From the NCBI RefSeq assembly GCF_036625195.1, contig NZ_JAZKUG010000001.1:3906001-3970000 (forward strand): DNA of 64,000 nucleotides, read 5' to 3'. The stretch's first letter is position 1, and every line of letters begins with the position of its first letter. Shown in pieces: positions 51,362-60,647 of the stretch. The notes under the pieces are model-generated. The model was given only the letters and a program-made list of their open reading frames with translations. It did not search any database and was not told the DNA's origin. The translations under genes and the position numbers were made by a program. Source of the stretch: Accumulibacter sp. (lineage in GTDB: Bacteria; Pseudomonadota; Gammaproteobacteria; Burkholderiales; Rhodocyclaceae).

Positions 51362-53038
51362 ATGTCTTATTCGGCCTTCGTGCAGGCCCGCGATTTCCTT
51401 CAGGCCCACCGCACCGATTACGAGACGGCGTATCGGAATTTCAAGTGGCCGGTCCTCAACGACTTCAACTGGGCGCTCGACTACTTCGACGTGATGGCTG
51501 CCGGCAACGACAGGCCAGCGCTGTGGGTGGTGAACGAGGATGGTTCGGAGCAGAAGATGTCGTTCGCCGACATGTCGCGGCGCTCGAACCAGGTCGCCAA
51601 CTGGCTGTACCAGCAGGGCGTCCGCCGCGGCGACCGCATCCTGATGATGCTCGGCAACGAGGTGCCGCTGTGGGACACGATGCTGGCGTCGATCAAGCTC
51701 GGCGCCGTCCTGTCGCCGGCGACCACCCTGCTCGCCCCGGATGATCTGCGCGACCGCATCGACCGCGGCCAAATCCGGCACGTGATCATCGGCCACACGC
51801 ACGCCGACAAGTTCAGCGACCTGCCGGGCCAGTACACCCGCGTCACCGTCGGTGGCGCCGTCGCTGGCTGGCAGCAGCTCGAACTGGCCTACAGAGAGTC
51901 GACCGACTTCCTGCCCGACGGCCCGACGAAAGCGACCGACCCGCAATTGCTCTACTTCACCTCCGGCACGACGTCGAAACCGAAGCTCGTCCTGCACAGC
52001 CAGCAGAGCTACCCGGTCGGACACCTGTCGACGATGTACTGGCTCGGCCTGCAGCCGGGCGACGTGCACTGGAACATCAGCTCGGCCGGCTGGGCGAAGC
52101 ACGCCTGGAGCTGCTTCTTTGCACCGTGGAACGCCGGCGCGACGATCTTCATCTACAACTATGCCCGCTTTGCCGCCGCGGCGATCCTCGAGACGCTGGT
52201 CCGCTGCTCGGTCACGACGCTCTGCGCGCCGCCGACCGTCTGGCGGATGCTGATCCAGGAAGACCTGAAGAAGTACCCGGTGAAGGTGCGCGAACTGATC
52301 GGTGCCGGCGAGCCGCTCAACTCGGAAGTCATCGATCAGGTCAAGGAAGCCTGGGGCATCACGCTGCGCGACGGCTTTGGCCAGACCGAAACGACGGCGC
52401 AGGTCGGCAATTCACCCGGCCAGGTCGTCAAGCTCGGCTCGATGGGCCGCCCGATGCCCGGCTACCAGGTGCGCCTGGTCGATGTCGACGGGCACGTCGC
52501 CGAAGAGGGCGAGATCTGCCTCGATCTTTCGCAGCGCCCGGTCGGGCTGATGATCGCCTACGACGATGATCCGGAAAAGACCGCCGAAGTGATGCGGGAC
52601 GGGTTTTACCACACCGGTGACACGGCATCGGTCGATGCCGACGGCTACATCACCTACGTTGGCCGCGCCGACGACGTGTTCAAGGCGTCGGACTACCGCA
52701 TCAGCCCGTTCGAGCTCGAGAGCGTCCTCATCGAGCACGACGCGGTCGCCGAGGCGGCGGTCGTGCCGAGCCCGGATCCGCTGCGGCTGGCGGTGCCGAA
52801 AGCCTTCCTGACGCTGCGCGCCGGCCACGAGCCGAGCCGCGAACTGGCGCGCGACATCTTCGTCTTCCTGCGCAGCCGGCTTTCGCCGTACAAGCGCGTG
52901 CGGCGGATCGAGTTCGGCGAGCTGCCGAAGACGATCTCGGGCAAGATTCGCCGCGTCGAGCTGCGCAAGGGCGAACAGGACCGGGGTGCCGCTGCACGTG
53001 GTCCGCTGGAGTTCTATGAGGAGGACTTCGAGTTCTGA
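51362..53038 (+). CDS. AMP-forming acyl-CoA synthetase (medium-chain/benzoate-type)
   Basis: The 558-residue ANL-superfamily enzyme activates a carboxylic acid as acyl-AMP and transfers it to CoA. Motifs: LYFTSGTTSKPKLV (P-loop), GFGQTETTA, DGFYHTGDTASVDADGYITYVGRADDVFK and KTISGKIRRVELRKGE with the acyl-adenylate Lys. The N-terminus FQAHRTDYETAYRNFKWP is typical of the medium-chain (ACSM)-like group. The ATG has AAAGGAG 5 bases upstream. It is followed by a hairpin and then the ynb-type operon. Confidence 0.94.
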   Translation: MSYSAFVQARDFLQAHRTDYETAYRNFKWPVLNDFNWALDYFDVMAAGNDRPALWVVNEDGSEQKMSFADMSRRSNQVANWLYQQGVRRGDRILMMLGNEVPLWDTMLASIKLGAVLSPATTLLAPDDLRDRIDRGQIRHVIIGHTHADKFSDLPGQYTRVTVGGAVAGWQQLELAYRESTDFLPDGPTKATDPQLLYFTSGTTSKPKLVLHSQQSYPVGHLSTMYWLGLQPGDVHWNISSAGWAKHAWSCFFAPWNAGATIFIYNYARFAAAAILETLVRCSVTTLCAPPTVWRMLIQEDLKKYPVKVRELIGAGEPLNSEVIDQVKEAWGITLRDGFGQTETTAQVGNSPGQVVKLGSMGRPMPGYQVRLVDVDGHVAEEGEICLDLSQRPVGLMIAYDDDPEKTAEVMRDGFYHTGDTASVDADGYITYVGRADDVFKASDYRISPFELESVLIEHDAVAEAAVVPSPDPLRLAVPKAFLTLRAGHEPSRELARDIFVFLRSRLSPYKRVRRIEFGELPKTISGKIRRVELRKGEQDRGAAARGPLEFYEEDFEF

Positions 53039-53049
53039 CGCAGCCACCA

Positions 53050-53071
53050 GGAGCCCCGGCAGCGGGGCTCC
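53050..53071. terminator. Terminator-like hairpin downstream of the acyl-CoA ligase
   Basis: GGAGCCCC-GGCAGC-GGGGCTCC forms an 8-bp stem 12 bases after the stop, and a second hairpin (ATGCCGCC-TGC-G-GGCGGCAT, 53083-53102) follows. Neither has a T tract, so termination would be incomplete or Rho-assisted. The position between two co-directional units supports the call. Confidence 0.45.
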
Positions 53072-53141
53072 GGCATTCGCCGATGCCGCCTGCGGGCGGC
53101 ATGCTGTTTGCTGGGCGGCCTGCTCCTTCCCGCAGCCACCG

Positions 53142-53762
53142 ATGACCACCCTCTACTCGCTGAAACCGCGCTTCCAGGCGCTGCTGCGCCCGGCGGTACG
53201 GCACCTGCACGCCGGCGGCGTCACCGCCAACCAGGTGACGGTCGCTACCGCTGCCGCGTCGCTGCTGCTCGGCGCGGGACTGGCGCTGGCCGCGGCTGGC
53301 GGCGCGCTGGGCTGGTTCCTGCTGTTGCCCGGCTGGCTGCTGCTGCGCATGGCGTTGAACGCGATCGACGGCCTGCTGGCGCGCGAGTTCGGCCAGGCTT
53401 CGCGGCTCGGTGCCTGTCTGAACGAGCTCGCCGACCTGCTGGCCGACGCCGCACTGTACCTGCCGTTCGCCCTCTTGCCGGGGATACCCGGCGCGCTGGC
53501 GGTGCTGGTCGTCGTGCTGGCGAACGTGGCGGAGATGGCGGCCGTTCTGGCCACCGGCAACGGGCGGCGCAACGACGGGCCGATGGGCAAGAGCGATCGC
53601 GCGCTGGTCTTCGGTGTACTCGGCCTGCTGCTCGGCTGTGGTGTGACGCCGGGTCCATGGCTCGCCTGGGTGCTGGCGATCGTCGCCGTCCTGCTCGTGC
53701 TGACGGTCGGCAACCGGGTCCGCCACGGCATCGCCGCCGACCCGCGCAGCCCGCAGCAGTGA
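53142..53762 (+). CDS. ynbA: CDP-alcohol phosphatidyltransferase, YnbA-like
   Basis: The 206-residue membrane protein has six hydrophobic segments. The CDP-alcohol motif reads RMALNAIDGLLAREFGQASRLGACLNELAD. Compared with the canonical D-x2-D-G-x2-A-R-x8-G-x3-D-x3-D, the first and third Asp are Asn. To my recollection E. coli YnbA has the same two changes, so this marks the subfamily; it is probably not decay. It heads a ynbA-ynbC-ynbD-ynbB-like operon, and the product alcohol is unknown. The start is 71 bases past the hairpin. Confidence 0.88.
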   Translation: MTTLYSLKPRFQALLRPAVRHLHAGGVTANQVTVATAAASLLLGAGLALAAAGGALGWFLLLPGWLLLRMALNAIDGLLAREFGQASRLGACLNELADLLADAALYLPFALLPGIPGALAVLVVVLANVAEMAAVLATGNGRRNDGPMGKSDRALVFGVLGLLLGCGVTPGPWLAWVLAIVAVLLVLTVGNRVRHGIAADPRSPQQ

Positions 53763-53786
53763 CGACGTTCCCAGGAGAGCCATGAG

Positions 53787-55535
53787 ATGCGCCCGGCGCT
53801 GGAAAGACAATTCACCACGCACGACGGCGGCAGCCTGTTCTATCGCCACTGGCCGCCAACGCTGGCAGGCCGCGACGCGCGCGCGCTGATCCTGCTGCAT
53901 CGCGGCCACGAGCATTCGGGACGCCTGCAGCATGTCGTCGATGGACTCGGCCTCGATGAATTCGCCGTCTTCGCCTGGGATGCGCGCGGCCACGGACGAT
54001 CGCCCGGTGCGCGTGGCGACAGCCCGGGTTTTGCCGCCCTGGTCCGCGACCTCGACGCCTTCGTCGCGCACATCGGCGAGACGCACGGAATCGCCGTCGG
54101 GGACGTCGCGCTGATCGGCCAGAGTGTCGGCGCGGTCATCGCCGCCACCTGGGTGCACGATTACGCACCGCGCCTGCGCTGCCTGGTGCTGACCGCGCCG
54201 GCCTTCCAGGTCCGCCTCTACGTGCCGCTGGCACGGCCGGGGCTGGCGCTGCTGCGGCGCCTGTTCGGCAACTTCTTCATCACTTCGTACGTCAAGGCGC
54301 GTTTCCTCACCCATGATCCGCAGCGGATCGCTTCCTACGACGAGGATCCGCTGATCACCCGCAACATCTCGGCGCGCGTCCTTCTCGAACTTGCCGACGC
54401 CGCCGACCGGGTGGTCGCCGATGCGCAGGCGATCCGCGTGCCGTTGCAGTTGCTGATCTCGGGCAACGACTGGGTGGTCCATCGCCAGCCGCAGGAGCGC
54501 TTCTTCGAGCGCCTCGGCTCGCCCGTCCGCGAGTGTCACCTGCTGCCCGGATTCCTGCACGACACCCTCGGCGAGCGCGAGCGCCGGCTGCCACTGAACG
54601 CGATCCGCGCCTTCGTCGAGCGGATGTTTGCTGCGCCACCGGCTGCCGATTCGCTGCTGCACGCGGATCGCAGCGGCCACACCCGCGACGAGGAGCTGCG
54701 CCTCGGCCAACCGCTGCCCCCATTCTCGCCGCGCCGCCTGAACTTTGCCGCCACTCGCCTGGCGATGCGCACGCTCGGCCGGCTCGGCGAAGGCATCGCC
54801 ATCGGTCTGGCAACCGGCTTCGATTCCGGCAGCAGCCTCGATCATGTCTACCGCAACCAGGCACGCGGCCGGCTGCTGCTCGGCCGCCTGATCGACCGGG
54901 GCTATCTCGACTCGATCGGCTGGCGCGGCATCCGCATCCGCCGCAGCCACCTGCTGGCGGCGATCGCCAGCGCCGCCGCGCGACTGCGCGCCGCCGACCA
55001 GCCGATTCGCGTCTTCGACCCCGCCGCCGGCCACGGGCGCTATCTCGTCGAAGCCGTGCAGGCCTTGCCCGAGCGGCCGCAATCGCTCCTCCTGCGCGAC
55101 CTCGACGCGGCCAACGTGGCGCAGGCGCGGGCGCTGCTCGATGGCGCCGGGCTTGCCGACGTCGCCCGCTGCGAGACCGGCGACGCCTTCGCCGAGGCCG
55201 AACTCGCGGCGCTCCGCCCGCGCCCCAACCTGGTGACCGTTTCCGGCCTCTACGAGCTGTTCTCCGACAACCAGCTGGTCGCGGCTTCGCTGCGCGGACT
55301 GGCGCAGGCGATCGAGCGCGGCGGCTACCTGATCTACACCGGACAGCCCTGGCATCCGCAGATCGAGCTGATCGCCCGCACGCTGACCAGCCACCGCGGC
55401 CACCAGCCGTGGATCATGCGGCGGCGGACGCAGGCGGAGATCGACGAACTGGTGCGCGTCGCCGGCTTCAGCAAGCTGGCGCAGTGGATCGACGACTGGG
55501 GCATGTTCAGCGTCTCGCTGGCGCGGCGCGATTGA
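53787..55535 (+). CDS. ynbC: Alpha/beta hydrolase fused to a SAM-methyltransferase-like domain, YnbC-like
   Basis: The protein has 582 residues. The first 280 are an alpha/beta hydrolase (monoglyceride-lipase type): ALILLHRGHEHSGRL, FAWDARGHGRS, and ALIGQSVGAVIAATW with the nucleophile Ser. DPLITRNISARVLLEL and GFLHDTLGE with the catalytic His follow. From about 390, IRVFDPAAGHGRYLVEAVQALPERPQSLLLRDLDAANVAQARALL is the SAM-binding motif of a class I methyltransferase. Fusion of the two is typical of YnbC. The stop overlaps the next gene's TTG start (TTGA at 55532-55535), so translation is coupled. Substrate is presumably an unusual phospholipid or its head group. Confidence 0.92.
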   Translation: MRPALERQFTTHDGGSLFYRHWPPTLAGRDARALILLHRGHEHSGRLQHVVDGLGLDEFAVFAWDARGHGRSPGARGDSPGFAALVRDLDAFVAHIGETHGIAVGDVALIGQSVGAVIAATWVHDYAPRLRCLVLTAPAFQVRLYVPLARPGLALLRRLFGNFFITSYVKARFLTHDPQRIASYDEDPLITRNISARVLLELADAADRVVADAQAIRVPLQLLISGNDWVVHRQPQERFFERLGSPVRECHLLPGFLHDTLGERERRLPLNAIRAFVERMFAAPPAADSLLHADRSGHTRDEELRLGQPLPPFSPRRLNFAATRLAMRTLGRLGEGIAIGLATGFDSGSSLDHVYRNQARGRLLLGRLIDRGYLDSIGWRGIRIRRSHLLAAIASAAARLRAADQPIRVFDPAAGHGRYLVEAVQALPERPQSLLLRDLDAANVAQARALLDGAGLADVARCETGDAFAEAELAALRPRPNLVTVSGLYELFSDNQLVAASLRGLAQAIERGGYLIYTGQPWHPQIELIARTLTSHRGHQPWIMRRRTQAEIDELVRVAGFSKLAQWIDDWGMFSVSLARRD

Positions 55536-56905
55536 GTCCCGCCGCAGCGGCGCCCGCACGTACCGGCGCTGGCGGCGCTGGCGAACGCCGACCGTGGCGA
55601 CGGGCTCTCGCCTGGCTGCTGCTGCTCGGACCCTTCTTCTTCGCCAGCTACGGCTTCGCCACCTGGGTCAGCAGCCAGCGCAGCGACGTCGGCTTCATCC
55701 GTTTCGACTGGGAGCGGCACATCCCGCTGCTGCCGTGGACGATCGTTCCCTACTGGCTGATCGACCTGCTCTACGGCCTCTCGCTTCTGCTCTGCCGGAC
55801 GCGCCGCGAAGTCGACACGCACGCCTGCCGCCTGCTGGCGACGCAGTTGATCGCCATCGGCTGCTTTCTCCTCTTCCCGCTGCGTTGCACCTTCGAGCGG
55901 GGTGCCGTCGATGGCGCCTTCGGCTGGCTGTTCGAGCTGCTGACGAGTTTCGACCAGCCGTACAATCAGGCGCCATCGCTGCACATCGCGCTGCTCGTCG
56001 TCCTCCTCGAACTGTACCTGCGCGTCGTCCCGCGTGCCTGGCACTTCGTCGTCCACGGCGTCGCGCTGCTCATCGGCGTCTCGGTGCTGACCACCTGGCA
56101 ACACCACTTCTTCGACATTCCGACCGGCCTCTGGCTCGGCTGCCTGGCGATCTGGCTGTTTCCGGACGAGGGCGGTTCGCCGCTCCGCCGGGCGCGACTC
56201 AGCCGCGATCGCCAACGGCGCCGGCTGTCACTGGCCTACGCGGCCGGGGCGCTCATCCTCGGCGGCCTCGCGGCGCTGAACGGCGGAGGCTGGCTCTGGC
56301 TGCTCTGGCCGGCGGCTTCGCTGGCGATGGTGGCGCTGATCTACCTGCTGCTCGATGGTGAGGCCTTCGGCAAGCGTCGGGATGGATCGATCCCCGCTGC
56401 CCTGCGCTGCCTGTTCGGTCCCTACCAGATCGGCGCCTGGCTCAACCAGCGCTGGTGGACACGCCGTCTCCCGTCTGCCGACGTCGTCGTACCCACGCTC
56501 CTGCTCGGGCGGCTGCCATCGGCGGCCGACCTGCAACGGCTGCCCGTGGCGGCGGTCGTCGATGTCTGCGCCGAACTGCCCTGCCCCACCCCTGGCCTGG
56601 CCCATGCCAGCGTGCCGATGCTCGACCTGCTGCCCCCCGACGCGGAGCAGATCGAGCGCGCGCTGGCCGCGCTGCAGCAGGCTCTGGCGACGCCACCGGT
56701 TCTCGTCTGCTGCGCGCTCGGACTGGCGCGCAGCGCACTGGTCGTCGCCGCCTGGCTGCTGCGCAGCGGCCAGGCGGCGACGGCAGCCGACGCCGTCGCG
56801 CGGGTGCGGCGCGCCCGACCCGCGGTCGTCATCGGCACGGCGGAGATCGCGCTGCTCAGCGACTGGCACCGCCGGCGGCAGGCAGCGCCGGGCGGCGGCC
56901 ATTGA
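55532..56905 (+). CDS. ynbD: PAP2/dual-specificity phosphatase membrane protein, YnbD-like
   Basis: The 457-residue protein starts at a TTG overlapping the ynbC stop. The N-terminal half has several membrane helices and a PAP2-type lipid phosphatase region: SFDQPYNQAPSLHIALLVVL and TTWQHHFFDIPTGLWLG, with active His in SLH and WQHH. The C-terminal 150 residues are a tyrosine/dual-specificity phosphatase domain with LVCCALGLARSALVVAAWLL, the Cx5R loop. Both catalytic domains are intact. In E. coli YnbD has the same two-domain build. It probably removes a phosphate from a lipid made by the other three gene products. Confidence 0.9.
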   Translation: MSPAAAAPARTGAGGAGERRPWRRALAWLLLLGPFFFASYGFATWVSSQRSDVGFIRFDWERHIPLLPWTIVPYWLIDLLYGLSLLLCRTRREVDTHACRLLATQLIAIGCFLLFPLRCTFERGAVDGAFGWLFELLTSFDQPYNQAPSLHIALLVVLLELYLRVVPRAWHFVVHGVALLIGVSVLTTWQHHFFDIPTGLWLGCLAIWLFPDEGGSPLRRARLSRDRQRRRLSLAYAAGALILGGLAALNGGGWLWLLWPAASLAMVALIYLLLDGEAFGKRRDGSIPAALRCLFGPYQIGAWLNQRWWTRRLPSADVVVPTLLLGRLPSAADLQRLPVAAVVDVCAELPCPTPGLAHASVPMLDLLPPDAEQIERALAALQQALATPPVLVCCALGLARSALVVAAWLLRSGQAATAADAVARVRRARPAVVIGTAEIALLSDWHRRRQAAPGGGH

Positions 56906-56924
56906 GGCGAGGCTGCCGCCCGGC

Positions 56925-57890
56925 ATGGACTGGCACGCCGCCGACCTGCTGCCGCAACCGCCGGACGCGGCCTGGCGAATGGCCGCCGGCATCGCCATCG
57001 TGCTGCTGCTGGCGACGCTGGTCGCCCGCCTGCTGCGGCTGCGGCTGCGGCTGGCGCGCCGGCAACCGCATGCGCTGCTCGACAATCTCAATCAGCGCAT
57101 CGACACCTGGTGGCTAATCGCCATCGCCGTCGGCCTGGCGCTCCTCGCCGGGCGGCCCGGGGTGATCGTTCTCTTCGCGCTGGCCTCGCTGGCGGCGCTG
57201 CGCGAGTTCCTTGCCGGCGACGTCGCTGCGGCGATTCCACGCGCCCTGCGCTGGAGCGGCTTCGCCATCATCCTGCCGCTGCAGTACCTGCTGCTCTTCG
57301 CCGCGCCCGGCCCGCTGTTCGCCAGCCTGATTCCGCTCTGCGTCCTGCTCGTCCTGCCGGGCTGGGAATGGCTGCACGCCGCGCACGACGGGCCACCGCG
57401 ACGCCTGCGCCCGCTGCAGCTCGGGCTGCTGCTCTGCGTCTATGCCATCTCGCACGTTCCCGCCCTGCTGACGCTGCCTGTCGACGCGGGTGACACGCAG
57501 CGCAATGGCTGGCTACTGGTCTTCCTGCTGCTCGTCGTGCAGGTCGGCGACGTCCTGCAGTACCTCTGGGGGAAACTCGCCGGGCGGCATCAGATCGCTC
57601 CCCGCCTGTCGCCAGCGAAGACCGTCGAAGGTACGGTCGGCGGGATTCTCAGCGCCTGCGCCCTCGGCGCCTGGCTGGCGCCACTGACCCCCTTCACCAC
57701 CGCCGCGGCGGCGATGATCTCGCTGCTGCTCGGCGTGCTCGGCTTTGTCGGCGGCCTGCTGCTCTCGGCGCTGAAACGACAGCGCGGAATCAAGGACTGG
57801 GGCACTCTGCTTCCCGGTCACGGCGGCATGCTCGACCGCCTCGACTCGCTCTGCCTGTCGGCGCCGGTGTTCTATTACCTGCTGCGCTGA
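56925..57890 (+). CDS. ynbB: Phosphatidate cytidylyltransferase, CdsA family, YnbB-like
   Basis: The 321-residue protein has seven or eight hydrophobic helices and the full CdsA signature near the end: SALKRQRGIKDWGTLLPGHGGMLDRLDS. LSPAKTVEGTVGG is the second conserved motif. It makes CDP-diacylglycerol, or an analogue, for the YnbA homologue. The ATG at 56925 is 19 bases past the previous stop; an in-frame ATT at 56901 is a less likely start. It closes the four-gene operon. Housekeeping cdsA/pgsA presumably exist elsewhere. Confidence 0.92.
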   Translation: MDWHAADLLPQPPDAAWRMAAGIAIVLLLATLVARLLRLRLRLARRQPHALLDNLNQRIDTWWLIAIAVGLALLAGRPGVIVLFALASLAALREFLAGDVAAAIPRALRWSGFAIILPLQYLLLFAAPGPLFASLIPLCVLLVLPGWEWLHAAHDGPPRRLRPLQLGLLLCVYAISHVPALLTLPVDAGDTQRNGWLLVFLLLVVQVGDVLQYLWGKLAGRHQIAPRLSPAKTVEGTVGGILSACALGAWLAPLTPFTTAAAAMISLLLGVLGFVGGLLLSALKRQRGIKDWGTLLPGHGGMLDRLDSLCLSAPVFYYLLR

Positions 57891-58025
57891 AGGGCGGGTA
57901 CGGGAACACGGTGAATGCCGGACCGACGTCCTTCGCACCCGGCGCCGCTGCCGTGCGGTGTGCATCGGAAGCCTGCCATCCGCTTCCAGGCGGGCGTATG
58001 GCACACGGCGCGGTCAAGCGAGCCC

Positions 58026-60647
58026 TCAGCGCGACACGAAGAACGCCAGCTCGGTCTTCACGCCCAGCAATTCGAGGCTGAGCGACTGCCACAGGGTTGC
58101 GCAGGCTGCCCAGTCCGGCCCGCCGCCCTGCTGAGAGACCTGCTCGAGCGCCAGCGCCAGGCGCTTCGCGGGCTCGGCGTGGAAGATCGCCAGCAGCCCC
58201 TTCATCGTGTGCGCGTGCAGTTGCAGTTGTCGCGCGTCCTGCGCGGCGATCGCCGCTTCCAGGTTGCCGACATTCTCGTTCCAGTGCTCGAGCAGGGCGA
58301 CGGCCATCTCGCGGACGATGACCGGGTCGCCCAGGCTCGCTTCGGTCTTCGCGAAGTCGATGGCCGGCTCGTCGCCCGCGGCGTCGGCGGCCAACGCGCC
58401 GGTGAACGACACCGGATCGGCCGCGGCGCGCGCGCGCTGCAATGCCGCGTCGAGTAGCTGCGCGTCCACCGGCTTGGCGACGTAATCGTTCATCCCCGCG
58501 TCCAGGCAGCGCTGGCGGTCGCCGGACATCGCGTTGGCCGTCATCGCGATGATGTAGGCGGGGCGGTAGGCGTCGGACATGGTCCAGCTGCGCCGCTGCT
58601 CGCGCGAGCGAATCTCTTCGGTGGCCTCGAGGCCGCCCATCACCGGCATCTGCAAGTCCATCAGGATGGCATCGAAGTGCCGGCCGTCGCTGATGTCCAG
58701 CGCCTCGGCACCGTTCCGCGCGACGGTCACGCGATGCCCGCGTTTCTTCAGCAGGCGGATGCCCAGGTCCTGGTTCACCGTGTTGTCCTCGACCAGCAGC
58801 ACCTCGAGCCCCGGCCTTTCCTCGCGCCGTACCGGCTCGAGGTCGAAGCTCTCGAACTCGAAGCCGACCGAGGGGCCCGGCGCCGGGGCGGGCGCAGCCG
58901 GCGCTGCCGGAGTGGCTGCCGATCGCTGGGCCGGCGCTTCTGCCACCGGGCCACACAGCACTTCGGCCAAATCGGCAAGGCCGACCGGTTTGGTGAGGTG
59001 GCGCCCGACGCCCCAGGACCGGATCTCGGCGAGGTGCTCCCGCGCCAGGTCGGTGGTGACCAGCGGGACCAGGCGTTCCGGGTGCGACGCGCGCCAATGC
59101 GACGCGATCTGGCGTCCCGCCACGTCCTCGGCGCTCAGCGCGAAGATCACGAAGTCGAAGGGGCTGCGGGCGCGCGCCGCGCGCAGCATCGGCAGTGCGG
59201 CGGCGAGGTCTTGCGCCGGCGCCGCGGCGATGCCCAGTTGCTGCAGCAGCTTGCGCAGCTGGGCCGACGACGCGTCCTGCGCGTCGATCACCAAGGCGCG
59301 GCGACCTGAAAGGTCGGGTTGGCTTCGGCCGACGGCGGGCGCCACGGCCAACCGCGCCGTGAAGACGAAGCGGGCGCCTTCGCCCGGCCGGCTTTCGACC
59401 TCGATGCGGCCGCCCATCATCTCGGCCAGCCGCGAGCTGACGCTGAGCCCAAGTCCGGTGCCGCCGAAGCGGCGCGTGGTCGACGCATCGGCCTGCTCGA
59501 AGGCCCCGAAGATGCGCGCCTGCTGCTCGGGGCTGAGGCCGATGCCGGTGTCGCTGACGGCGATGCGCAGGCGCACGTACTCCTGCGGCCCGGCGACCAC
59601 GCCCGGCTCGGTTCCGGGACTGGCCGCCTCGCGCTCCTCGACCGAGATGTCCAGCCGCACGAGGCCGCGCTCGGTGAATTTCGTCGCGTTGCTGAGCAGG
59701 TTGTTGATCACCTGGCGCAGGCGGGTCGGATCGCCGATCAGGCGCGACGGCAGGTCCGGAGCGATCCCGACGACGACCTCGAGCCCCTTCTTGTGCGCCG
59801 GGATCGCCATCACGCGCGCGGTTTCGACCGCCAGGTCGGCCGGCGAGAAGGGGATGGTCTCGAAATGCAGCTTGCCGGCGTCGATCTTCGAGAAGTCCAC
59901 GATGTCGTTGAGCAGCGAGAGCAGCGAGTCGGCCGAGCTGCGCACGGTCTCCAGGCAGCTGCGCTGTTCCTCGTCGAGCGCCGTGTCGAGCACGACGCCG
60001 GTGAGTCCGATGATGGCGTTCATCGGCGTCCGGATCTCGTGGCTCATGTTGGCAAGGAAGTCGCCGCGCGCGCGCATCGCCGCCTCGGCGGCCTCGCGCG
60101 CGGCGACCAGCCGGCCAGCGGTGGCGCGCTCCTGGTCGATGCTCCGCTGCATGACGACCATCCGCCGCACGCGGCCCGACGCCTCGCGGCTCGCCACCGC
60201 GGCGCGCACCTGCATCCAGTGCCAGCGCCCGCCCTGCGCCTTCAGGCGGCAATTGACGGCCAGGCGCAGCGCCTTCTGCGCGGCAAGGTCTGCGAGCCAG
60301 GCGTCGACCGCAGGGCGGTCCTCCGGATGCACCAGCGCCAGCCAGTCGTCGACCGTCGCGCACGGCGCCTCCTTCGCCAGACCGAGCCGGTCGAGCAGGG
60401 GGCCGCCGCCGGTTACCGAGCGCTTGCCGAGGTCCCAGTCGCACCAGGTGTCGCCACCCAGCTCGGTGCGCCGCTGCAGTTTCGTTGCCAAATCCTGGAA
60501 GGTGGCGTCGAGCGCGCCCAGCAGCGCCTCCAGCGCCGCCACCTTCAGCGGATCGGCACCGGCGAAGACGCCGGCGAGCGCTGACCGGTCCTCGACGCCC
60601 AAGTGTTCCGAAACCCGTTTCGCCACCTGCCTGGATTGGAATTTCAT
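58026..60647 (-). CDS. Hybrid sensor histidine kinase with PAS, two receiver domains and HPt
   Basis: The protein has 873 residues. A PAS domain with PAC-like end (GRWHWMQVRAAVASREASGRVRRMVVMQRSIDQER) is followed by HisKA (FLANMSHEIRTPMNAIIGLT, phospho-His). HATPase has QVINNLLSNATKFTERG, VSDTGIGLSPEQ and FGGTGLGLSVS. A first receiver-like domain (ALVIDAQDASSAQLRKLL) lacks the clear phospho-acceptor Asp. A second receiver is complete (LLVEDNTVNQDLG, DAILMDLQMPVMGGLEATEEI), and the C-terminal HPt has LQLHAHTMKGLLAI. No membrane helix is evident, so it is probably cytosolic. The ATG at 60647 is the first with the proper N-terminus; no response regulator lies next to it. Confidence 0.94.
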   Translation of the reverse strand: MKFQSRQVAKRVSEHLGVEDRSALAGVFAGADPLKVAALEALLGALDATFQDLATKLQRRTELGGDTWCDWDLGKRSVTGGGPLLDRLGLAKEAPCATVDDWLALVHPEDRPAVDAWLADLAAQKALRLAVNCRLKAQGGRWHWMQVRAAVASREASGRVRRMVVMQRSIDQERATAGRLVAAREAAEAAMRARGDFLANMSHEIRTPMNAIIGLTGVVLDTALDEEQRSCLETVRSSADSLLSLLNDIVDFSKIDAGKLHFETIPFSPADLAVETARVMAIPAHKKGLEVVVGIAPDLPSRLIGDPTRLRQVINNLLSNATKFTERGLVRLDISVEEREAASPGTEPGVVAGPQEYVRLRIAVSDTGIGLSPEQQARIFGAFEQADASTTRRFGGTGLGLSVSSRLAEMMGGRIEVESRPGEGARFVFTARLAVAPAVGRSQPDLSGRRALVIDAQDASSAQLRKLLQQLGIAAAPAQDLAAALPMLRAARARSPFDFVIFALSAEDVAGRQIASHWRASHPERLVPLVTTDLAREHLAEIRSWGVGRHLTKPVGLADLAEVLCGPVAEAPAQRSAATPAAPAAPAPAPGPSVGFEFESFDLEPVRREERPGLEVLLVEDNTVNQDLGIRLLKKRGHRVTVARNGAEALDISDGRHFDAILMDLQMPVMGGLEATEEIRSREQRRSWTMSDAYRPAYIIAMTANAMSGDRQRCLDAGMNDYVAKPVDAQLLDAALQRARAAADPVSFTGALAADAAGDEPAIDFAKTEASLGDPVIVREMAVALLEHWNENVGNLEAAIAAQDARQLQLHAHTMKGLLAIFHAEPAKRLALALEQVSQQGGGPDWAACATLWQSLSLELLGVKTELAFFVSR

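Noticed and set aside
52728..55559. 943-codon minus-strand open frame
   Set aside because: Antisense to the acyl-CoA ligase end, ynbA and ynbC, which have intact catalytic motifs.
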